DNA from: Rhodothermales bacterium
GTDB lineage: Bacteria > Bacteroidota > Rhodothermia > Rhodothermales > JANQRZ01
Assembly: GCA_039944855.1 (NCBI GenBank)
Contig: JBDUXZ010000013.1
Coordinates: 1-64,000, forward strand
Reading direction: 5' to 3'
Length of the DNA stretch: 64,000 nt
This document shows positions 1-8,921 of the stretch, in pieces. A program made the translations under genes and the position numbers. The number at the start of each line of letters is the position of its first letter. The first letter of the stretch is position 1. A model generated the notes under the pieces. It was not told the DNA's origin. It worked only from the letters and a program-made list of their open reading frames with translations, and did not search any database.

Positions 1-463
1 GCTCGTGTTCGACTTCGGCAACCCGATGCCGAACATGAACCCGATCAACTTCGACAACACGTACAACAAGGCGTCGATCTTCTTCGACTTCCAGTGCAAC
101 CTCCCCCCGACGGCGAGCGGGCCGGGGATCTACTACTGGGACGATGTCGCCTTCGGTGACGTCATGCCGGTCGCGAGCGAAGACGGCAGCGGCCTCCCCC
201 GGATGCTGGAGCTGACGCAGAACTACCCGAACCCGTTCGGCGCGAGCACGACGATCCACTTCTCGCTACCGAGTGCGGAGTACGTCGGCGTCTACGTCTA
301 CAACGTCCTGGGCCAGCGCGTCGCTACACTCGCCGAGGAGACGCTGGAGGCGGGTGACCACGCGCTGTCGTTCGACGCGTCGGGCCTCGCGAGCGGCACG
401 TACTTCTACCGCCTGAACCACGGCGCGGGGAGCCTCACCCGGTCGATGGTGTTGACTCGGTAG
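1..463 (+). CDS. 3' end of a secreted T9SS-sorted protein (partial)
   Basis: The reading frame is open from the first bases of the window, so the start lies upstream. About the first 55 visible residues end in YYWDDVAFGDV, a pattern seen at the end of beta-sandwich carbohydrate-binding or glycoside hydrolase modules; I infer this only from resemblance. The last ~85 residues are a clear T9SS type-A sorting domain: QNYPNPFG, then VYNVLGQRVATL, then SGTYFYRL, ending MVLTR. Such domains direct export through the type IX system and are usually cleaved at the cell surface. The GH3 and GH16 genes follow on the same strand, so a role in polysaccharide (likely beta-glucan) breakdown is plausible, but the catalytic part is not visible. 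Confidence 0.8.
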   Translation, partial: LVFDFGNPMPNMNPINFDNTYNKASIFFDFQCNLPPTASGPGIYYWDDVAFGDVMPVASEDGSGLPRMLELTQNYPNPFGASTTIHFSLPSAEYVGVYVYNVLGQRVATLAEETLEAGDHALSFDASGLASGTYFYRLNHGAGSLTRSMVLTR

Positions 464-573
464 TCTCTCCCTCCGATGCTCGTGCAGGCGAAGACGCTTC
501 TCCTCCGACGGGGGAGGCGTCTTCGTCGTTCGTTGCATCGACGCCTTCCGTCCACTGAGCCCGGCCTGATACC

Positions 574-3156
574 ATGCGCTTCCGCCTCCTGCTTCTCTTC
601 GTCCTCATCACGGGTCTCGCCTCCGGGTGCGGCGTCCGACTAGAGCGGGCCTCCAACGCCGAGCGGCCCGAGGCCCGAGCGGACCAGACCGCCGTGGACT
701 CGCTGCTCGCGGCTGATTCGACCGGAGTCGCGCTCGCCGCCGATGATGGACCCGCGCAGATCCAGAGTGCCGTCGGCGCGGGGAACGTGCCGACGGGCGT
801 GGGATCGGGTGCGGCACAGGGCGTAGCGGTGGACGCGTCGCGGCTCGGCTCGCTCCGAGACGTAGAGCGCGGACCCGTCGCCGCCGACCTGCTCGACTCC
901 GAGGCGTTCCTCCGCGCGGCGAGCACGCCGAGCGCGGTGCCGGACGACGCCGATGCCCGCGCCGCTGCGCTCCTGGCGCAGATGACGCTCGAAGAGAAGG
1001 TCGGGCAGATGACGCAGATCACGCTCGAAGTGATCGCCGACAAGTCGGCGCGGCCGTACCTCATCGACCGGGCGAAGCTGCGGCGCGCCGTCGAGGACTA
1101 CCACGTCGGCAGCGTGCTCAACGTCGTGGACGAGACGTACACCGTTGCCGAGTGGCGGGCGATCACCGGCGCCATCGACAGCCTCTCGCGGGCGACGCGC
1201 CTTGGCGTCCCCGTGCTCTACGGCATCGACGCCGTGCACGGCGCGAACTACACCGTCGACGCGGCGCTTTTCCCCCAGAACATCGGGCTGGCTGCCACCT
1301 TCAACCCCGCGCTCGTGCAAGAGGCCGCTGCCCTGACGGCTCGCGATGTACGTGCGAGCGGGATCCCGTGGGACTTCGCGCCCGTGCTCGACATCGGCCG
1401 CCACGTCGCGTGGTCGCGGTTCTACGAGACGTTCGGCGAGGACCCGCACCTCGCGAGCGTGATGGGCGTCGCGCAGGTGCGCGGGTACGAAGGCGCGAAT
1501 CTCGACGCGGGCACGAGCGTCGCCGCGACGGCGAAGCACTACGTAGGCTACAGCGGACCGCGGACGGGCCGCGACCGGTCGAGCGCGTTCATCACCGAGC
1601 GCGAGCTGTGGGAGCTGTACCTGCCGCCGTACCGGGCCGCGATCGACGCGGGCGTCCACACCGTGATGATCAACTCCGGCGACATCAACGGCGTCCCGGT
1701 CCACGCGAGCCATCGGCTCCTCACGGAAGTTCTGCGCGACGAACTGGGCTTCGAGGGCTTCACCGTCAGCGATTGGGAGGACATCAAAAAGCTCGAACTC
1801 ATCCACCGCGTCGCCGAGAGCGAGCGCGAGGCGACGAAGATCGCCGTCCTCGCCGGCGTCGACATGAGCATGGTGCCCAACGACTTCTCGTTCTACGACC
1901 ATCTCCTCGGCCTCGCGCGCGACGGCGAGGTGCCCCTCGCGCGGATCGACGAAGCCGTCGGCCGCATCCTCCGCGTGAAAGCTCGCCTCGGTCTCCTCGA
2001 CGCGCCCGCCGTGGACGGCTCGGTGCCCGAAGCCGTCGGGAGCGACGCGGCGCATCGCACAGCGCTTCAGGCGGCGCGCGAGTCCATCACGCTCCTCCGC
2101 AACGGCGACGTGGACGGCGCGCCGATCCTCCCACTCGCCCCGGACGCCCGCGTACTCGTGACCGGCCCCGCCGCCGCGTCGATGCGCGCGCTCAACAACG
2201 GCTGGACGTACACGTGGCAGGGCGACGGCCGCGCCGAGCTGTTCTTCCCCGAGGGACGCACCGTGCTCGACGGCATCCGCGCGATTGCGGGCACCGAGAA
2301 CGTGGACTACGTCGAGGGCACCTCGTTCGACGCCGCGCTCGACCTCGATGCCGCCGCGACGGCGGCGCGTCGGGCGGACGTGGCCGTCGTCGTGCTCGGC
2401 GAGAGCAGCTACGCCGAGGTGCCGGGCTCCATCACGGACCTCACACTCCCGCAGGGCCAACTCGACCTGCTCGACGCTGTCGCCGCGACGGGCAAGCCGG
2501 TCGTGCTTGTCCTCGTTGAGGGCCGACCCCGCGTGCTCGGCGAGCACGCCGCGGCGGCCGACGCGATCGTGATGGCGTACAACCCCGGCAACGAAGGGGG
2601 GCAGGCCGTGGCCGAGGTCCTCTTCGGGCGCGTGAACCCGAGCGGGCGGCTCCCGTTCACGTATCCGTCGGGCCCGAACATGCTCGTCCCGTACGACCGC
2701 ACGCTCTCCGACGATCAGGACACGAGCTACGGCTTCGACGGCTTCCGCCCGCTCGCGCGTTTCGGCGACGGGTTGAGCTACACGGCCTTCGCTACGTCCG
2801 CCCTCGGGGTCCCGCCACAGGCGTCGCTAGACGGGCTCGGCGAGGGCGTAGCCGTGACGGTGACGGTCGAGAACACCGGGCCGGTGGCGGGGCACGAGGT
2901 CGTGCTGGTCTACCTCGCGGACCTCGTCGCGAGCGTCGCCCCACCGATGGAGCGGCTCGTCCGCTTCGCGAAGGTCTACCTCGAACCCGGCGAGCGCCGC
3001 ACGCTCTCGTTCGCGCTCGACGCCCGCGCCCTCTCGTTCGTGGACGAAACCGGCCGGCGGCTCGTCGAGCCCGGCCGCTTCACGGTCCGCGTCGCCGATC
3101 AGACGGCCGACTTCGCGCTCGACGGCGATACTCCGCTCGTTCTCTCCTCACGGTAA
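574..3156 (+). CDS. Glycoside hydrolase family 3 beta-glucosidase, lipoprotein
   Basis: An 860-residue protein. The N-terminus is a lipoprotein signal with lipobox LASGC (Cys19), followed by a ~100-residue Ala/Asp-rich linker. The GH3 barrel begins near residue 129 (AQMTLEEKVGQMTQ). The KHYVGYSGP and MINSGDINGVPVHAS segments are typical of the BglX group, and FTVSDWED carries the expected catalytic nucleophile, Asp400. The alpha/beta sandwich domain follows (LLRNGD, AYNPGNEGGQAVAEVLFG), then a fibronectin-III-like domain over the last ~100 residues. The family removes terminal beta-D-glucosyl units from oligosaccharides. It lies 7 bases upstream of the GH16 gene, probably in one transcript: GH16 would cut the polymer and this enzyme would trim oligomers at the outer membrane. 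Substrate linkage is inferred from context, not shown. Confidence 0.93.
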   Translation: MRFRLLLLFVLITGLASGCGVRLERASNAERPEARADQTAVDSLLAADSTGVALAADDGPAQIQSAVGAGNVPTGVGSGAAQGVAVDASRLGSLRDVERGPVAADLLDSEAFLRAASTPSAVPDDADARAAALLAQMTLEEKVGQMTQITLEVIADKSARPYLIDRAKLRRAVEDYHVGSVLNVVDETYTVAEWRAITGAIDSLSRATRLGVPVLYGIDAVHGANYTVDAALFPQNIGLAATFNPALVQEAAALTARDVRASGIPWDFAPVLDIGRHVAWSRFYETFGEDPHLASVMGVAQVRGYEGANLDAGTSVAATAKHYVGYSGPRTGRDRSSAFITERELWELYLPPYRAAIDAGVHTVMINSGDINGVPVHASHRLLTEVLRDELGFEGFTVSDWEDIKKLELIHRVAESEREATKIAVLAGVDMSMVPNDFSFYDHLLGLARDGEVPLARIDEAVGRILRVKARLGLLDAPAVDGSVPEAVGSDAAHRTALQAARESITLLRNGDVDGAPILPLAPDARVLVTGPAAASMRALNNGWTYTWQGDGRAELFFPEGRTVLDGIRAIAGTENVDYVEGTSFDAALDLDAAATAARRADVAVVVLGESSYAEVPGSITDLTLPQGQLDLLDAVAATGKPVVLVLVEGRPRVLGEHAAAADAIVMAYNPGNEGGQAVAEVLFGRVNPSGRLPFTYPSGPNMLVPYDRTLSDDQDTSYGFDGFRPLARFGDGLSYTAFATSALGVPPQASLDGLGEGVAVTVTVENTGPVAGHEVVLVYLADLVASVAPPMERLVRFAKVYLEPGERRTLSFALDARALSFVDETGRRLVEPGRFTVRVADQTADFALDGDTPLVLSSR

Positions 3157-3163
3157 TCCTCCC

Positions 3164-4762
3164 ATGCGCGTCCTCCCTCTCGCCCTCGCTCTGCTCTTCG
3201 TCGCGGCCTCCGGCGCGCACGCTCAAGACCCGCCGTCCGACGAGTGGATCCTCGTGTGGGAAGAGGACTTCGCCGCCCGCGATGCCGCGTTCGACGCGCG
3301 CTGGGACGTCGGCACGCACACGTTCGACGGCAACGAGGCGCAGTTCGTCGCGGAAAACGTCGTCGTCGAGGACGGGCTGCTGAAGCTCCGCCTCACCGAC
3401 GAGCCGGCTGGCAACCGGCTCTACAGCGGGGCCGAGCTGCGCACCGACAACCAGACGGGCTTCTTCACGTACGGCCGCTTCGAGGCCCGGATGAAAGCGG
3501 CCACGGGGTCGGGCATCATCTCGTCGCTCTTCACCTTCCGCTACCAGCCGTGGCAGGAGATCGACATCGAGTTCAAGGGGCGCGACACGAACGCGATGCA
3601 GGCGAACATCTTCTACAACGGGGGCCGCGCGGGCGACCCGAACAACGAGCCCTACGAGGTGCCGCCGTTCCCCGAAGACGCGCCGCTGCCGTACGACGCC
3701 GCGGAGGAGTTCCACGTCTACGCCTTCGAGTGGGAGCCCGGCATCATCCGCTGGTTCGTCGACGGCGAGCAGGTGCTGGAGAGCCAAGACCCGGCGCAGG
3801 TCCCGAATCTCCCGCAGCAGCTCATGATGAACATCTGGATCACCAACCTCCCGTGGGCCGGCCCGCTCGACCCCGACGCCGCCCCCGCCGAGGCGCAGTA
3901 CGACTGGGTCCGCGTCTACCGCCGCGACCGCGGCCTCGTCTTCGACACGTTCGACGACGGCGACGTGAGCGACGTCTTCGTCTTCAGCGAGACGGGCGGC
4001 GGCATTGGCGTCGGCCCGATCGAGGACGCGAACGGCGTGCCCGACCGGGCGGTCAACGTCGGCATCAATCCGGCCGGGGCGGGGTCGTTCGCCGGGGTCG
4101 TCTTCGCGGGCGATGCCGGGGTGATGGACGCCAGCGAGGCGACCGCGCTCACGTTCCAGCTTCGCCCGTCCATCCAGGCGAGCAACCTCCCGCTCACACT
4201 CGAGATCAACCTCCACGAGGACGTGAACGGCAACAACGCCTACGACGGCGCGACCGAGGACGAGTACCAGGCGACTTACGAAGTCACCGGCCCGTCGGGC
4301 TACGTCGACGTATCGATCCCGCTCTCGGCGTTCACCGACGACAACTCGGTCTTCCCCGGCGCCAATGACGGGTTCGACTACACGAAGCTGTTGGAGATCG
4401 TCGTCGCCATCGTCGGACCGACGGGGCCGGGCTACGCGCTCTCGTTCGACGAGTTCGCCTTCGCCGCCGTGACGACGGCGGCCGAAGCGCAACCCGAGCC
4501 CTTCGCCACCGCGCCGGTCGTCTTCCCGAACCCGACGCGAGACGCGGCCACGGTCGCCTTCGAGCTCGCGGCGCCCTCCGATGTCCGTGTGGAGGTGTTC
4601 GACCTGTTGGGCCGTCGCGTGGCCGAGGTCGCAGCGGATATTCAAGCGGCGGGGATGGTCCGCCTCGATGTGTCCACGGAGGGCTTAGCGCCGGGCGTCT
4701 ACCTCGCCCGCGTGCAAACGGAGACGGCGGTGACCACGACGCGCTTCTCAGTCGTGCGATAA
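3164..4762 (+). CDS. GH16 family endo-beta-glucanase with T9SS sorting domain
   Basis: A 532-residue secreted protein. The signal peptide is about 20 residues, ending in Ala-His-Ala before QDPPSDEW. The GH16 domain covers roughly residues 24-255 and contains EIDIEF, with Glu132 (nucleophile), Asp134 and Glu136 (acid/base) in the family's ExDxxE arrangement. HVYAFEWEPGIIRWFVDGE is the usual GH16 strand after it. A second module (~258-445, beginning VFDTFDDGD) looks like a ligand-binding beta-sandwich. The last ~80 residues are a T9SS sorting domain (VFPNPTRD, VFDLLGRRV, GVYLARV). GH16 enzymes of this type cut beta-1,3 or mixed beta-1,3/1,4 glucans such as laminarin; the exact substrate cannot be read from sequence. 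It is probably co-transcribed with the GH3 gene. Confidence 0.92.
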   Translation: MRVLPLALALLFVAASGAHAQDPPSDEWILVWEEDFAARDAAFDARWDVGTHTFDGNEAQFVAENVVVEDGLLKLRLTDEPAGNRLYSGAELRTDNQTGFFTYGRFEARMKAATGSGIISSLFTFRYQPWQEIDIEFKGRDTNAMQANIFYNGGRAGDPNNEPYEVPPFPEDAPLPYDAAEEFHVYAFEWEPGIIRWFVDGEQVLESQDPAQVPNLPQQLMMNIWITNLPWAGPLDPDAAPAEAQYDWVRVYRRDRGLVFDTFDDGDVSDVFVFSETGGGIGVGPIEDANGVPDRAVNVGINPAGAGSFAGVVFAGDAGVMDASEATALTFQLRPSIQASNLPLTLEINLHEDVNGNNAYDGATEDEYQATYEVTGPSGYVDVSIPLSAFTDDNSVFPGANDGFDYTKLLEIVVAIVGPTGPGYALSFDEFAFAAVTTAAEAQPEPFATAPVVFPNPTRDAATVAFELAAPSDVRVEVFDLLGRRVAEVAADIQAAGMVRLDVSTEGLAPGVYLARVQTETAVTTTRFSVVR

Positions 4763-4837
4763 CGCCGGGTCGGGGCGGAGGGCGACCCTCCATCACACAT
4801 GCAGGGCAGGCTTGAAAGCGGCGGGAGATCTGGCGCA

Positions 4838-4885
4838 TCCTTTGGCCTATCCTTTTGTTGCATCTGTTTTTATCCTATCATGAGG
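4838..4885 (+). promoter_or_regulatory. AT-rich promoter-like segment ahead of the eight-gene operon
   Basis: A short T-rich island stands out from the GC-rich surroundings between the GH16 stop and the GCS2-family gene. TATCAT at 4876-4881 can act as a -10 box with TTTTGT at 4853-4858 as a weak -35 (17-bp spacer); TATCCT at 4871 is an alternative. There is no other obvious start site before the operon. The -35 match is poor, so an activator may be needed. Confidence 0.35.
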
Positions 4886-5015
4886 TCCTCCGTACGGGTT
4901 AGGCGCCGGTGCGATGGCACGGAGGCGCTGAACCGTTGGGTGTTTGTGCGGGGATACTGCCGGGTGGCACTGCCGTCTCCGGCTCGTCTCGCTCTCTCTG
5001 CTCCGTGGACGACTC

Positions 5016-6146
5016 ATGATGCCGCCGTGGACCACCCCTCCCGCCGCAGCTGCTGACGAAGCGGCAGGGAAGCCCGTGTGCGATGAGGTGCAAGTCCGAG
5101 GAGCGTATCGCGGGGCTTTGCTCGGCCCCGAGCTCGAGTTCTTCGTCGTGAACGAGCGGACGCTGAAGCCGTGGGATGGGATGGGCGTGCTGGCTCGCCA
5201 CCCGCTGTTCGGCGAGGCCATCAAGCCGGAGATCGCCCGAGAGCAAGTGGAACTCGTCGCCCCGCCGACGTGGTCGCTCGGAGAGATGGAGCGGTTCCTG
5301 ACGGACCTCGTGCACGAAGTCGGAGCGCTCCTGAAAGCGGAGGGGGCCTGCCTGCTGCCGCTCGCGCTCTACGACACGGCGCCCTTCACGATCACCGAGG
5401 CGCCCCGCTACCGCCTGCTCCTCGACGTGTTCGGCGAGCACTTCTGGACGCACGCGCGCGCCATCGTCGCCGACCAAGTGAACGTGGGCGCCGCCGACGA
5501 GGCCCAGGCGTTCCGCGTGTTCGAAGCCGTAACCCACTACCTCCCGCTCTACATGGCGATCTCGGTGGCGAGCCCGTTTCTGGGAGGGCGCCCCACCGGC
5601 GTGGCGAGCAACCGGATGGCGCTCTACGACGCCTGCGCGAGCCGCTACCCCGAACTGGTCGGACTGCCCCCGCCGATCGCCTCGCTCCGCCACTACAACC
5701 TGTTGTTGGAGCGGCAGCCGGTCCTCCACCACCCGAACATGTTTTACCGCTACGCGCGGCCGATGCCTCAGCGCGGCGTGGCCGCCGAGATCCGCTGCAT
5801 CGACAAGCAGCCCACGCTGCGGGACTTCATGGCGCTCGTCGCCCTCTCGAAAGCCATCGCCGGCGAGGCGACGGCGTCGGACCGGCTGTACTCGCGCGAC
5901 GGGTTGGAAATACGCTTCGCCGAGGCGCGGCGGCGCGGGGTGACGCGCCCGGCCGCGTGCAAGCGGACGCTCGACCGGCTGCGGGCGTTTCTCGACGAGG
6001 GCGAGCAGGTTTACTTCGACCCGCTCTACGAACGTCTCCTCTACGGCTCGGCGGCGTCGGTCCTCCAGAAGCGCGCACGGGAGCAGGGGTACGACGCCGC
6101 GCTCCGCCACCTCGCCGCCCACTACCTCGATCCCGCAGCGTCATGA
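5016..6146 (+). CDS. GCS2-family glutamate-cysteine ligase-like enzyme (EgtA-like role)
   Basis: A 376-residue protein of the glutamate-cysteine ligase family 2. It shows GPELEFFVVNERTLKP near the N-terminus (family GxExEF strand), PEIAREQVELVAPP (substrate and metal region), DQVNVGAADEAQAFRVFEA followed by SPFLGGRPTGVASNR, and AAEIRCIDKQPTLRDFMAL near the C-terminus. The family makes gamma-glutamyl amides, classically gamma-glutamylcysteine, with ATP; EgtA of ergothioneine synthesis belongs here. I chose ATG 5016 (ATG 5019 is equally possible); the longer frame needs a TTG at 4944 and adds residues unlike the family. Its stop overlaps the next start (ATGA, 6143-6146), so translation is coupled. 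Here it may build a gamma-glutamyl donor or protecting group for the product of this operon. The true amine acceptor is unknown. Confidence 0.8.
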   Translation: MMPPWTTPPAAAADEAAGKPVCDEVQVRGAYRGALLGPELEFFVVNERTLKPWDGMGVLARHPLFGEAIKPEIAREQVELVAPPTWSLGEMERFLTDLVHEVGALLKAEGACLLPLALYDTAPFTITEAPRYRLLLDVFGEHFWTHARAIVADQVNVGAADEAQAFRVFEAVTHYLPLYMAISVASPFLGGRPTGVASNRMALYDACASRYPELVGLPPPIASLRHYNLLLERQPVLHHPNMFYRYARPMPQRGVAAEIRCIDKQPTLRDFMALVALSKAIAGEATASDRLYSRDGLEIRFAEARRRGVTRPAACKRTLDRLRAFLDEGEQVYFDPLYERLLYGSAASVLQKRAREQGYDAALRHLAAHYLDPAAS

Positions 6147-7726
6147 CAATTTCGGCGACATCGAACGAGTCGACGGCAGCCGCTGCTGCGGAGGCGTTCG
6201 AGCGTATGGCAGCCACGTACGTCCCGCTGCGCGGACGGCTCCACGTCTTTGGCAGCGGCGAGCAGCACTTCGTCATGCCGGGCGTGGACGACGAGCGGGT
6301 GCGGCGCACGCCGGCCGGTCTCGAACTCGCCCTGCCAGACGCGCTGGCCGAACTCGAGCGGCAGGGCCGCCGGTGTCTGTTCGTTGTCGGCGGAGCGGGG
6401 GCGGGGAAGACGGCTTTTTTGCAGGCGCTCTGTGGGGCGGTAGTGCGAGACGGCGGCGCTGTCGCCGGGCGTCCCGTCTGGCACGGCGAGGTGGCAACGG
6501 TGCTCGCCACGGACTCCGGCGCGGGGACGCGTGCGCAGCTCCCGGCGAATGGGTACATCCTGCTCGACGGGTTCGACCGGATCAAACCGGAGGCCGCGCG
6601 GGTCGAGGCCGTGCGCACGCTCGAAGCGGTGATGGTGGAGCGGCCCGAGGCGCGGTTCGTTGTGGCGTCGCGGCCGTCGGCCCTGTCGTCGGCGTGGCTG
6701 GACGATCGTTTTTTAGAGGTGCGGCTGTGCGCGTTGGACGGGACAGAACGGGCGCGCCTCATCGAGCGGTGCTCCGCAGCGTCGGACGGCGGCGATGCCG
6801 ATGCGGTAGCGGTGCGGTTGACGGAGGCTTGCGCGACCCCCGCCGGTGCTTTTCTGGCGCGTACCCCGCTCGTCGTCCGCGCCCTCTGCGAGCGGGTCGA
6901 CCGCGACGGGACGCTGCCCGGCCCCGTGTCCGAGTGGGTGGAGGCGTGTGCGCTCTGGGCTGATGAGCGTCGCGATCTAGCCTCGACGGTGGACGGGCTG
7001 CGGCGAGGCGTGGAGGACCTCAGAAACGCATACGGCAACGGTCGCGAAGCGCTCTCCCTGATCCGGGTTCGCGGCGGCTCGTTCCCAATGGGCTCGCCAG
7101 ACGACGAGGCGGGGCGGTGGAGCGACGAGGGGCCGGTGCACACGGTCACCGTACCCGACTTCCTGCTCGCGCCGCTTCCCGTGATGAACCACGCGTACGG
7201 CCTCTACCTCGCCGCTCACCCCGACACGGAACCGCCGCCGCACTGGGGCGACCCCGCTTTCTCGCACCCCGATCAGCCGGTCGTGGGCGTAGAGTGGGAG
7301 GAGGCGCGCCGGTACGCCGCGTGGGCCGGCGGCCGGCTCCCGACCGAGGCCGAGTGGGAGTACGCCTGCCGCGCCGGCACGTCGGCTCCACGCTACGGCG
7401 ACATCGAGTCGATTTGCTGGTATCGGGGCAACAGCGGGGCGGAACTGCACCCCGTCGGGCAGAAGGAGCCGAACGCGTGGGGCTTCCACGACATGCTCGG
7501 CAACGCATGGGAATGGGTCGAGGACGACTTCCACGCCGGCTACGCGGGAGCGCCCGACGACGGGCAGGCGTGGTGCGATCGGCCTCGCCGAACATCGCAC
7601 GTACTCCGTGGAGGCTCGTGGGCGGACGCGTCCCACGTCCCGCGCGCGGCGACCCGGCTGAACGACCACCCCGGGCCGCGTATCGCGAATGTCGGATTCC
7701 GCCTCGCCCGATCCCTCCATCCCTGA
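6143..7726 (+). CDS. P-loop (NACHT-like) NTPase fused to an FGE/SUMF1 domain
   Basis: A 527-residue two-part protein. The N-terminal half has Walker A GGAGAGKT (Lys89, Thr90) and Walker B ILLDGFD (Asp142), followed by FVVASRP, a layout like STAND/NACHT ATPases. From about residue 306 (LIRVRGGSFPMGS) to the end is a formylglycine-generating-enzyme/sulfatase-modifying (SUMF1) domain with GGRLPTEAEWEYACRAG, GNAWEWVEDDF, VLRGGSW and NVGFRLAR. The sulfoxide synthase EgtB also has an SUMF1 half, but its iron-binding DinB half is absent here. The paired copper-binding cysteines of true FGE are not seen after RGGSW. The chemistry is therefore open: C-type-lectin-like binding is as likely as catalysis. 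It starts inside the previous stop; the longer in-frame upstream extension overlaps the GCS2 gene and is not real. Confidence 0.75.
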   Translation: MTISATSNESTAAAAAEAFERMAATYVPLRGRLHVFGSGEQHFVMPGVDDERVRRTPAGLELALPDALAELERQGRRCLFVVGGAGAGKTAFLQALCGAVVRDGGAVAGRPVWHGEVATVLATDSGAGTRAQLPANGYILLDGFDRIKPEAARVEAVRTLEAVMVERPEARFVVASRPSALSSAWLDDRFLEVRLCALDGTERARLIERCSAASDGGDADAVAVRLTEACATPAGAFLARTPLVVRALCERVDRDGTLPGPVSEWVEACALWADERRDLASTVDGLRRGVEDLRNAYGNGREALSLIRVRGGSFPMGSPDDEAGRWSDEGPVHTVTVPDFLLAPLPVMNHAYGLYLAAHPDTEPPPHWGDPAFSHPDQPVVGVEWEEARRYAAWAGGRLPTEAEWEYACRAGTSAPRYGDIESICWYRGNSGAELHPVGQKEPNAWGFHDMLGNAWEWVEDDFHAGYAGAPDDGQAWCDRPRRTSHVLRGGSWADASHVPRAATRLNDHPGPRIANVGFRLARSLHP

Positions 7727-8921
7727 CCCCGCGCCCAACGGCCCGGCCATGCCCTCGACTCCCAACCGAACCGCCTCGCACGAGACGCCCGTCGCCATTC
7801 TCGGCGGCGGCGTGGCCGGGCTCAGCCTGGCGCTCGCGCTGACGCGCGCGGGCGTCGGGTGCCGGGTGTACGAGCGGTCCCTCGACATCGGCGGCGGCGG
7901 GATGGGATTCATCCTCATGCCTGACGGGCTCGCGGCGCTGGAGCGACTGGGTTGTGCCGACGCCGTGCGGCAGGCGGGCGCTACTGCGTGGCGGTCCGAA
8001 GAGCGGTCGGCGTCCGGCGCTCCGCTCGCTGAGAAGGTGCTGCCCGAGCACGTGTGCATTCTCCGCCGCGCGCTGCTTCCGCTGCTGTTCGCGGCGCTCC
8101 CCGACGGCATCGTGCGGCAGGGCATCGCGTTCGCCGGATTCGACGAGGGGGAGCATCGCGCGGCGCGGCTCGTGACGGACCCGGGAGAAACATCCGGCGA
8201 GACCGTCACGGCAGCGGCCTATGTCGGGGCCGACGGCAAGCGGTCGCGGGTGCGGGAGGCGCTGTTCCCGGCCCACCGAGTCGAAGAGACGCCCGTCACC
8301 GAGTTGATCAACGGCCTTCACGCCCCCAACGTGGCCGAGGCGCTGCGCGACCGACTCCTCAAGTTCAGGGACGAGCGCGGCGGCCTCGCCGTCGGGCTCG
8401 CGTCGGTGGGGGAGGGCGAGGTCGTCTGGTACGTCCAGTTCGACCGGCGCGCCCACCCGATGCCGGAGGACGAGGCGGACGCCAAAGAGCGCTTCGCGCG
8501 CCGTCTCCTCCGGGGCTGGCCGGAGCCGCTGCCGGATCTCATTCGCCGGACCGATTTCAGCCGCTCCTACCTCTCGGAAGTCGTCGGGATGGCGACGCTG
8601 CCGCGCCTGTACGGCGGGGACACCGTGCTCGTCGGCGATGCGGCGCACCCGCTGCCGACGCTGCTGGGGCAGGGGGCGAACGCGGCGGTCTGCGACGCTG
8701 TCCTGCTCGCCGACGCGCTCCTCGGGAACGGCGGATTCTCGGCGGAGCCGGCAGCGCTCCAACGCGCCTTAACCCGCTACGACCGACGGCGCTTGCCGGA
8801 GGTGGACGCCCTCCACCGCGAAGGGCGGGCGCGGGTCGATGCGTTTACCCGATCCGCCGATCGGGTCGGTGCGCCCCCGCCGTTCTCCCTCCGTGAACCT
8901 TCGAGCCGAGCCACGCTATGA
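7689..8921 (+). CDS. FAD-dependent monooxygenase, PHBH/UbiH fold
   Basis: A group A flavin monooxygenase. VAILGGGVAGLSLALAL is the N-terminal FAD-binding GxGxxG strand, followed by the acidic end YERS. Near the C-terminus, TVLVGDAAHPLPTLLGQGAN is the second FAD motif (GDAAH-P) of the p-hydroxybenzoate hydroxylase fold. The family hydroxylates or epoxidises aromatic and other electron-rich small molecules with NAD(P)H and oxygen. As given it overlaps the previous gene by 38 bases; ATG 7749 would remove the overlap and drop a disordered Pro/Ser-rich 20-residue start. The stop overlaps the next gene (ATGA at 8918-8921). In this operon it is a likely tailoring oxidase; the substrate is unknown. 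Confidence 0.82.
   Translation: MSDSASPDPSIPDPAPNGPAMPSTPNRTASHETPVAILGGGVAGLSLALALTRAGVGCRVYERSLDIGGGGMGFILMPDGLAALERLGCADAVRQAGATAWRSEERSASGAPLAEKVLPEHVCILRRALLPLLFAALPDGIVRQGIAFAGFDEGEHRAARLVTDPGETSGETVTAAAYVGADGKRSRVREALFPAHRVEETPVTELINGLHAPNVAEALRDRLLKFRDERGGLAVGLASVGEGEVVWYVQFDRRAHPMPEDEADAKERFARRLLRGWPEPLPDLIRRTDFSRSYLSEVVGMATLPRLYGGDTVLVGDAAHPLPTLLGQGANAAVCDAVLLADALLGNGGFSAEPAALQRALTRYDRRRLPEVDALHREGRARVDAFTRSADRVGAPPPFSLREPSSRATL

Noticed and set aside
640-2547. A 635-codon minus-strand frame opposite the GH3 gene
   Set aside because: Shadow of the GH3 frame, which has full family motifs.
4799-5056. An 85-residue plus-strand frame before the operon
   Set aside because: No domain, overlaps the promoter-like AT-rich island and the GCS2 start, and has no family support.
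6143-7726. Calling this gene EgtB
   Set aside because: EgtB needs a DinB half with three iron-binding histidines. Here the N-terminal half is a P-loop NTPase, so the name would be misleading.
6143-7726. Calling the C-terminal domain a sulfatase-activating FGE
   Set aside because: The paired cysteines of the FGE active site are not seen after RGGSW, and no sulfatase gene is nearby.
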